Shown: piece after piece, positions 23,129-28,087 of the stretch
Position numbering within the stretch: position 1 is the stretch's first letter
How the letters are laid out: every line of letters starts with the position of its first letter
NCBI GenBank assembly: GCA_946479895.1
Contig: CAMLHT010000007.1
Coordinates: forward strand, 1-28,087
DNA length: 28,087 nt
Origin: an uncultured Gemmatimonadota bacterium
GTDB lineage: Bacteria > Gemmatimonadota > Gemmatimonadetes > Gemmatimonadales > Gemmatimonadaceae
Reading direction: 5' to 3'
Notes under the pieces: model-generated
What the model was told of the DNA's origin: nothing
What the model saw: the letters and a program-made list of their open reading frames with translations, nothing else
Database searches by the model: none
Position numbers and translations under genes: made by a program

Positions 23129-24522
23129 AGTTCACGCTGGTCACCCTGGGCTGCGACAAGAACACGGTCGATTCGGAGCGCTATATCGCGGACCTCGAGG
23201 ACCGCGGCGCCCGGTTCACGGCCGACCCTGATGACGCCGACGTCATCCTCGTGAATACCTGCGGCTTCATCGACGCCGCGAAGAAGGAATCGATCGACGC
23301 CATCGTCGAAGCCGGAGCCCGGAAGGGCACCGGCGGGAGCTGCCAGGCGGTGGTGGCGGTGGGATGCATGGTCGAGCGCCACAAGTCCGAGCTCGTGGAC
23401 GCCCTGCCGGAGGTGGACCTGTTCCTCGGCGCCTCCGAGATGGACCGGCTCGTGCCGGAGCTCGAGGAGCGCGGCCTGCTCGACGGCGTGGAGCTGCCCG
23501 TCGCGCACCCGGGCGTCCGCACGTTCAGCGGCGAGCTTCCGCACATCCGCTACCTCAAGATCAGCGAAGGCTGCGACCACGGTTGCGCCTTCTGCGCCAT
23601 TCCCCTCATGCGCGGCAAGCATCGGTCGCTCACGCTCGACGACGTCGTGCGCGAGGCGCAGCTGCTGGAGGCGCAGGGCGCCCGCGAGGTGAACCTCGTC
23701 GCGCAGGACCTGGCCCACTGGGGTCGCGACCGCCGCGGCGACGCGCTCGGACTGCACGACCTCCTCCGCGCCCTGATCGAGCAGACCGACATCCCCTGGT
23801 TCCGGCTGCTGTACCTCTATTCGGCGGGGCTCACGCCGCAGCTGCTCGAGCTGATGTCGACCGAGAGCCGGATCGTCCCGTACCTCGACACGCCGATCCA
23901 GCACGCATCGGATACGGTGCTCAAGCGCATGCGGCGGCCGGAGCGGCGGGCATCCATCCTCGAAAAGCTCGCGCGCATGCGGGCCGCGGTGCCGGACGTG
24001 AACGTGCGCACCACGTGCATCGTCGGCTTCCCCGGCGAAACCGAGCAGGACTTCGACAGCCTGCTCGAGTTCCTCGAGGAGGCCGCGTTCGACCGCGTGG
24101 GGGCCTTCACGTACTCACCGCAGGAAGGAACCCGGGCGGCGGAGCTGGAGGACGACGTTCCGGAGCACGTGAAGCTCGAGCGGCTCGAGCGGCTGAACGA
24201 GATCCAGCGGCTGATCACCGCCGACCGGTACACGGCGCGGATCGGGAAGCACACCCGCGCGATGGTCGACCGCGTCACGGACGCCGGCGTCGAGGCGCGA
24301 ACGGTGTGGCAGGCGGACGACATCGACGGCATCACCCTGCTCCGGAAGGCCGAGGGACTCGTGCCGGGCACGATCGTGGACGTCTCCGTGGACGACTTGC
24401 TGGATGACGTGAGCTTCGAGGCGTCGGTGATCCGCGTCGTGAGCGCGCCGATGGGCGCGGCACCGCGGCGGCGAAACCTCCCGATCGCGACCGGCGCGTC
24501 CATCAGCAGCTTCGGCCGGTGA
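23125..24522 (+). CDS. rimO: RimO, ribosomal protein S12 methylthiotransferase
   Basis: A 465-residue radical-SAM enzyme that methylthiolates the conserved Asp of ribosomal protein S12. The N-terminal UPF0004 domain binds one [4Fe-4S] cluster through Cys in TLGCDKN (C10), NTCGF and VGCMVE. The radical-SAM motif CDHGCAFC gives C150, C154 and C157. RimO rather than MiaB is supported by [30 protein letters not shown] and [24 protein letters not shown] domain (about 365-435) and a tail of about 30 residues close it. GTG 23125 overlaps the yajQ stop; upstream in-frame sequence back to 22522 is not part of the gene. It overlaps hemL by GTGA as well. Confidence 0.95.
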   Translation: MKFTLVTLGCDKNTVDSERYIADLEDRGARFTADPDDADVILVNTCGFIDAAKKESIDAIVEAGARKGTGGSCQAVVAVGCMVERHKSELVDALPEVDLFLGASEMDRLVPELEERGLLDGVELPVAHPGVRTFSGELPHIRYLKISEGCDHGCAFCAIPLMRGKHRSLTLDDVVREAQLLEAQGAREVNLVAQDLAHWGRDRRGDALGLHDLLRALIEQTDIPWFRLLYLYSAGLTPQLLELMSTESRIVPYLDTPIQHASDTVLKRMRRPERRASILEKLARMRAAVPDVNVRTTCIVGFPGETEQDFDSLLEFLEEAAFDRVGAFTYSPQEGTRAAELEDDVPEHVKLERLERLNEIQRLITADRYTARIGKHTRAMVDRVTDAGVEARTVWQADDIDGITLLRKAEGLVPGTIVDVSVDDLLDDVSFEASVIRVVSAPMGAAPRRRNLPIATGASISSFGR

Positions 24523-25826
24523 CGTCGTCCCGGTCGCCGCGGCGGGCCACCGAGCGGTCGCACGAGCTGATCCGCCGGTCCGCCGAGCTGTTCCCCGGCG
24601 GCGTGAATTCTCCGGTCCGGGCATTCCGCGGCGTCGGCGGCGAGCCTTTCGTCGTCGAGAGCGGCGCGGGCTCCCGCATCCGTGACGTCGACGGCAACGA
24701 GTACATCGACTACGTCCTCTCCTGGGGGCCGCTCATCCTCGGCCACGCCGCGCCGGCCGTGCTGGACGCCGTCGAACGCGCGATGCAGTCGGGCACGAGC
24801 TTCGGCATTCCCACCGAGCTCGAGATCCGCCTGGCCGAGCTGGTCGTGGCGCGCATGCCCCACGTCGAGATGCTGCGATTCGTCTCGAGCGGCACCGAGG
24901 CGACGATGAGCGCCGTTCGCCTGGCGCGCGCCGCGACGGGCCGCGACGCGATCCTCAAGTTCGACGGCTGCTATCATGGGCATGGTGATTCGTTCCTGGT
25001 GCGCGCGGGGTCGGGCGTGGCGACACTTGGCCTGCCGAATTCGCCGGGCGTGCCGGCCGCGCTCGCGGCGATGACCCTGACGGCGACCTTCAACGACCTG
25101 GCGGAAGTCGAGCGACTGCTCGAGCAGAACGAGGTCGCGGCGATCATCGTCGAGCCGGTCGTGGGGAATGGAGGATTCATCCCGCCGGACCCGTCGTTCC
25201 TATCGGGCCTCCGCCGACTGGCGGATGCGTCCGGCGCCCTCCTCATCTTCGATGAGGTGATGACCGGCTTCCGGATCGCTTACGGCGGCGCGCGCGAACG
25301 GTTCGGCGTCGTCCCCGACCTGACGACGCTCGGCAAGGTGATCGGCGGCGGCCTGCCCGTCGCGGCATATGGCGGCCGCCGCGACCTGATGCAGATGATC
25401 GCGCCCTCCGGGCCCGTCTATCAGGCCGGCACGCTGTCCGGCAATCCGCTGGCGATGGCGGCCGGGATCGCGACCCTCACGTCCCTGACGCGCGAGCTGC
25501 ATGACCGGATCGCGGCGCGCACGGCGACGCTCGTCCAGGGCATCCGGGAGCTCGCAGCGCGACGGGGCGTCGGCCTCTCGGCGGACTCCGCGGGCTCGAT
25601 GTTCGGGTTCTTCTTCCGGCGGGAGCCGGTGCGATCGTTCGCCGACGCGCGGGAGTCGGACACGGCGCTGTTCGGCCGGTTCTTTCACGCGGCGCTCGAC
25701 CGGGGCGTCTACCTCGCGCCCTCGGCGTTCGAGGCGGGCTTCATGTCCGCGGCCCATTCGGACGACGACGTCGCGATGACGCTGGAGCGGCTCGATGACG
25801 CGCTTGGAGCGTCACTCGATGGATAA
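24519..25826 (+). CDS. hemL: Glutamate-1-semialdehyde 2,1-aminomutase
   Basis: A 435-residue PLP enzyme that converts glutamate-1-semialdehyde to 5-aminolevulinate in the C5 route of haem synthesis. Motifs: [19 protein letters not shown] at the start, [46 protein letters not shown], and [18 protein letters not shown] with the PLP lysine K273. Two stretches near the end ([42 protein letters not shown]) are typical. GTG 24519 overlaps the rimO stop by GTGA. hemA and other haem genes are absent from the window, so hemL is in a mixed housekeeping operon. Confidence 0.96.
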   Translation: MTSSRSPRRATERSHELIRRSAELFPGGVNSPVRAFRGVGGEPFVVESGAGSRIRDVDGNEYIDYVLSWGPLILGHAAPAVLDAVERAMQSGTSFGIPTELEIRLAELVVARMPHVEMLRFVSSGTEATMSAVRLARAATGRDAILKFDGCYHGHGDSFLVRAGSGVATLGLPNSPGVPAALAAMTLTATFNDLAEVERLLEQNEVAAIIVEPVVGNGGFIPPDPSFLSGLRRLADASGALLIFDEVMTGFRIAYGGARERFGVVPDLTTLGKVIGGGLPVAAYGGRRDLMQMIAPSGPVYQAGTLSGNPLAMAAGIATLTSLTRELHDRIAARTATLVQGIRELAARRGVGLSADSAGSMFGFFFRREPVRSFADARESDTALFGRFFHAALDRGVYLAPSAFEAGFMSAAHSDDDVAMTLERLDDALGASLDG

Positions 25827-27078
25827 GGGAAGGAGCAGGTCCCTCGCTGCGCTCGGGATGACGGCCCTGGCGCTTTCCTGCGCGGCGCCGCGCACGACCG
25901 GGCGCGCGCCAACGGCCGACGACGCAGCGACGGCAGCCAACCGCGTGATGCTGGCGACCAACGCCGGACCCACCGACATCTTCGCGACGGGCGCCTGGTT
26001 CATGCTCGACCCGGAGCGGAGGCTCATGGCGCGCGTGGGGACCGGTGACCGGTGGCGGATCGAGCGGGATGGCGATCGGCTGCGGGGGGTGCGAGGCACG
26101 GTGCGCACCGGCTGGGTAGATGGTCCGATCACGGCGGCGATGACGTCCGACGGTTTCCTCAGCTACAACGGGAAGCGGTATCGCGGCGAAGTGGTGTTTC
26201 GCGCGATGCCGGGCGGCATCCTCGTCGTCAACCGCATTCGCATCGACGATTATCTCGCCGGGGTGGTGCCGCTGGAGATCGGGGCGCGGCCGGCGGCCGA
26301 ATCGGCGGCGGTGCAGGCCCAGGCGATCGCCGCCCGGAGCTACGCGTTCACTCACCTCAACCCCGGCGATCCGCGGGGCTACGACGTGACGGCGACGGTG
26401 GCCGACCAGGTGTACGGCGGAGTGGAGGTCGAGACGGCGACGGCGACCCGCGCCATCGCGAGCACGCGCGGCCTCGTCCTCAAGTTCGCCGGTCGCGTGG
26501 TGAATGCCCCGTATTCATCCACCTGTGGCGGCTCGACGGCCGAAGCCTCGGAGGTGTGGAAGTCATCCGACGAGCCTTACCTGAAGCGCGTGAGCGACCG
26601 CATTCCGGGCAGCGACCGATTCTACTGCGACATCGCGCCGCGATTCACCTGGACGCGGACGTTCGACCAGACGGATCTCACGGCCACGATCAATCGCTAT
26701 CTCTCGACCGTCGTGAACGTGCCGGGAAATGCGGCCGGCCGTCCGAAGGCGGTGGCGGTCGCGTCGCGCACGGCGTCGGGCCGCGTCGGCGACCTCACCA
26801 TCACGACCGACCGCGGGAACTTCACGATTCACGGCAACGACATCCGGTACGTCCTGCGCGGTGCCGGTGGCGAGATCCTCAGCAGCACCTATTTTTCCGT
26901 CGATTCATCCGAGGAGCGGGATGGCTATCTCACGAGGCTCACGTTGCGCGGCGGTGGATACGGGCATGGGGTCGGGATGTGCCAGTGGGGCGCGATCGGA
27001 CGCGCCCGGGCGGGGCAGGACTACCGCACCATCCTCGCGACGTACTATCCCGGGACGACGGTCGGCCCGGCGCGATGA
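25819..27078 (+). CDS. SpoIID/LytB-domain protein, putative peptidoglycan lytic enzyme
   Basis: A 419-residue exported protein, probably a lipoprotein (LALSC, Cys21). The SpoIID domain is clear: [35 protein letters not shown] with the position of the SpoIID catalytic Glu at E153, [14 protein letters not shown], and the closing [19 protein letters not shown]. In sporulating Firmicutes SpoIID cleaves denuded glycan strands; in diderms such proteins may act on peptidoglycan at division or in the envelope. Starts: ATG 25795, ATG 25819 (chosen) or ATG 25858. Residues 7-15 are encoded by an interspersed repeat (see 25838-25862), so the signal peptide may be a recent replacement. It overlaps hemL by 8 bases. 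Confidence 0.88.
   Translation: MDKGRSRSLAALGMTALALSCAAPRTTGRAPTADDAATAANRVMLATNAGPTDIFATGAWFMLDPERRLMARVGTGDRWRIERDGDRLRGVRGTVRTGWVDGPITAAMTSDGFLSYNGKRYRGEVVFRAMPGGILVVNRIRIDDYLAGVVPLEIGARPAAESAAVQAQAIAARSYAFTHLNPGDPRGYDVTATVADQVYGGVEVETATATRAIASTRGLVLKFAGRVVNAPYSSTCGGSTAEASEVWKSSDEPYLKRVSDRIPGSDRFYCDIAPRFTWTRTFDQTDLTATINRYLSTVVNVPGNAAGRPKAVAVASRTASGRVGDLTITTDRGNFTIHGNDIRYVLRGAGGEILSSTYFSVDSSEERDGYLTRLTLRGGGYGHGVGMCQWGAIGRARAGQDYRTILATYYPGTTVGPAR
25838..25862 (+). repeat. Interspersed-repeat motif at the hemL-SpoIID junction
   Basis: The 25-mer running from GGTCCCTCGCTGCG to GCTCGGGATGAC matches from memory a family of repeats found in intergenic regions of many bacteria, whose conceptual translations read RSLAALGMT on one strand and HPERSEG or VIPSAARDL on the other; all three peptides occur here. 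TCCC and GGGA ends give it a partial dyad. Only one copy is in the window. Confidence 0.6.
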
Positions 27079-27091
27079 GCCGCGCGCGATC

Positions 27092-27745
27092 GTGAGGCGC
27101 TGGGCGGCGATGCTGATCGTGGCGCTCGCGGCCGTCCCGGCCGCCGGCGCGCAATCCGTCATCGAGCAGCTCCAGCTCGACCGGCTGCAGCTGGTGTCGC
27201 TCGGCCTCGGCGCGGGATCGATCGCTCCGGCCCAGGTCGACCGCACGAAGGTGTTCGGGCTCAGCGCCGACTACGGGCAGATCTCGCCGGCCTGGCGCCT
27301 GCAGTTCCGCATCAATTACTGGGAATCGCACTTCAAGGCCTCGGTCGTGAACGCATTCGCCGATACGCTCCAGCGCAACCTCCAGGACCCGGACGCGACG
27401 ACCGTGAAGCGGTCGCCGATCTCCATCTATGACGCGGCGTTCGGCCTCGGCGCCCGGCGGCTTCTCGTGCCTTCCGCCGACGTGACGCCGTTCTTCAGCG
27501 CCGGCATCGCGGGGCACGTGATCAACGCCGAGGGCGACTTCATCAAGGGCACCTTCGTCGAGCGGGCACTGGACGACATCGCCGCCGGGGTCTTCGGGGA
27601 GGCGGGCATTCGCGCGCGGCTGCTGCGGCGCATCCTCCTCGAGGGGACGATCCGGGGCGATTTGCTGAGCGGGTTCCGGTCCATGCAGTGGATGGCTACC
27701 GGCAGCTATTACTTCGGCGAGCCGCGGGCGGCGGTGACGAAATGA
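27092..27745 (+). CDS. Probable outer-membrane beta-barrel protein of unknown function
   Basis: A 217-residue exported protein. GTG 27092 gives an n-region VRRW, a hydrophobic core and an AxA cleavage site (VPAAGAQS); ATG 27110 is the alternative. The mature part consists of amphipathic strands ending in an aromatic residue (WRLQFRINYWES, IYDAAFGLGARRLLV, VTPFFSAGIAGHVI, FGEAGIRARLL, MQWMATGSYYFG), as in small 8-10-stranded barrels. The long acidic loop VNAEGDFIKGTF-like region is probably extracellular. It begins 13 bases after the SpoIID-like gene, and its stop overlaps the next start by ATGA. No family is recognised. Confidence 0.75.
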   Translation: MRRWAAMLIVALAAVPAAGAQSVIEQLQLDRLQLVSLGLGAGSIAPAQVDRTKVFGLSADYGQISPAWRLQFRINYWESHFKASVVNAFADTLQRNLQDPDATTVKRSPISIYDAAFGLGARRLLVPSADVTPFFSAGIAGHVINAEGDFIKGTFVERALDDIAAGVFGEAGIRARLLRRILLEGTIRGDLLSGFRSMQWMATGSYYFGEPRAAVTK

Positions 27746-28087
27746 GCGAGGCGACGCGTATCGGGATCATCGGCGCCGGCGCGATCACACAGGTCGCGCA
27801 TCTTCCCGCGCTGAGCAAGATGCGGGGCGTGGACGTCGTGGCGATCTGCGACAACGACCGCGCCAAGGCGCGTTCCGTTGCCGACCGATTCGGGGTGCCG
27901 GACACTTCCACGGACATCGAGGACCTGCTGGAGCTCGAGGAGATCGACGCGGTCATCGTCGCGACGCCCAATCACCTCCATGAGCCGCACGTGCTCGCCG
28001 CGCTCGCCGCCGGCAAGGACGTGCTGTGCGAGCGCCCCGTCGCGCTCTCGTCACGCGGCGTCGAGCGCATCCTCACGGCGGCCAATC
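27742..28087 (+). CDS. Gfo/Idh/MocA family oxidoreductase (partial, N-terminal 115 residues)
   Basis: The NAD(P)-binding Rossmann domain of a sugar-type dehydrogenase: IGIIGAGAITQVAHLPAL at residues 7-24 is the dinucleotide-binding loop, VVAICDNDRAKARSVADRFG carries the acidic residue after beta-2, and DAVIVATPNHLHEPHVLAAL is the family signature. The usual EKP motif reads CERP (residues 96-99), with Arg in place of the conserved Lys. The substrate domain is beyond the window edge. The ATG overlaps the upstream stop (ATGA), so it is in the operon that starts at yajQ. Substrate unknown. Confidence 0.92.
   Translation, partial: MSEATRIGIIGAGAITQVAHLPALSKMRGVDVVAICDNDRAKARSVADRFGVPDTSTDIEDLLELEEIDAVIVATPNHLHEPHVLAALAAGKDVLCERPVALSSRGVERILTAAN

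Noticed and set aside
1..28087. CRISPR arrays, tRNA or rRNA genes, transposases, phage or toxin-antitoxin modules
   Set aside because: Looked for on both strands; no regularly spaced repeats, cloverleaf-like sequences or recognisable proteins of these kinds were seen.

Overview
This is a GC-rich, gene-dense bacterial chromosome segment. There are no tRNA or rRNA genes, CRISPR arrays, transposases or phage genes, and no stretch over 300 bases without a gene. The repertoire fits a diderm of the FCB group, most likely Gemmatimonadota: short FCB-style primary sigma factor, MacA-type efflux adaptor, lipoproteins, outer-membrane barrel, YajQ, RimO, LarE, and an NtrY/NtrX-like pair of regulators. 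The assignment is inferred from gene style and base composition; no marker gene was compared.

Layout. (1) 1-3297, minus strand: creatininase-family hydrolase, a secreted protein of unknown function, an efflux adaptor and the start of its ABC ATPase (cut by the window edge). (2) 3317-7321, plus: a 1334-residue NtrY-like sensor kinase with about fourteen hydrophobic segments. (3) 7352-10839, minus: a three-gene operon of a 103-aa unknown protein, a tandem pseudokinase-kinase Ser/Thr kinase, and a Sad-like succinate semialdehyde dehydrogenase. (4) 11011-14398, plus: small membrane protein, ComM ATPase, lipoprotein, LarE. (5) 14402-15474, minus: lipoprotein plus ArsR-type repressor, with an operator-like dyad upstream. 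(6) 15642-18993, plus: five tightly packed or overlapping genes: a 76-aa unknown, ThpR, a membrane-anchored unknown, a sigma-54 response regulator and a membrane protein. (7) 19057-22417, plus: aldehyde dehydrogenase, signal peptidase I, primary-type sigma factor. (8) 22628 to the end, plus: yajQ-rimO-hemL-SpoIID-like-outer membrane protein-Gfo/Idh/MocA oxidoreductase (cut by the edge), nearly all joined by overlapping stop and start codons.

Seven junctions carry ATGA or GTGA overlaps, so translational coupling is the main organising principle. Points that go beyond routine annotation are: a kinase with a degenerate kinase-like domain in front of an intact one; a 129-nt near-perfect inverted repeat between the sigma factor and yajQ; three genes whose start codon lies 5-7 nt after a TTTG-type promoter element, next to a Bacteroidetes-like sigma factor; an interspersed repeat that appears to encode the signal peptide of the SpoIID-like protein; and a dyad overlapping the likely promoter of the lipoprotein-arsR pair.
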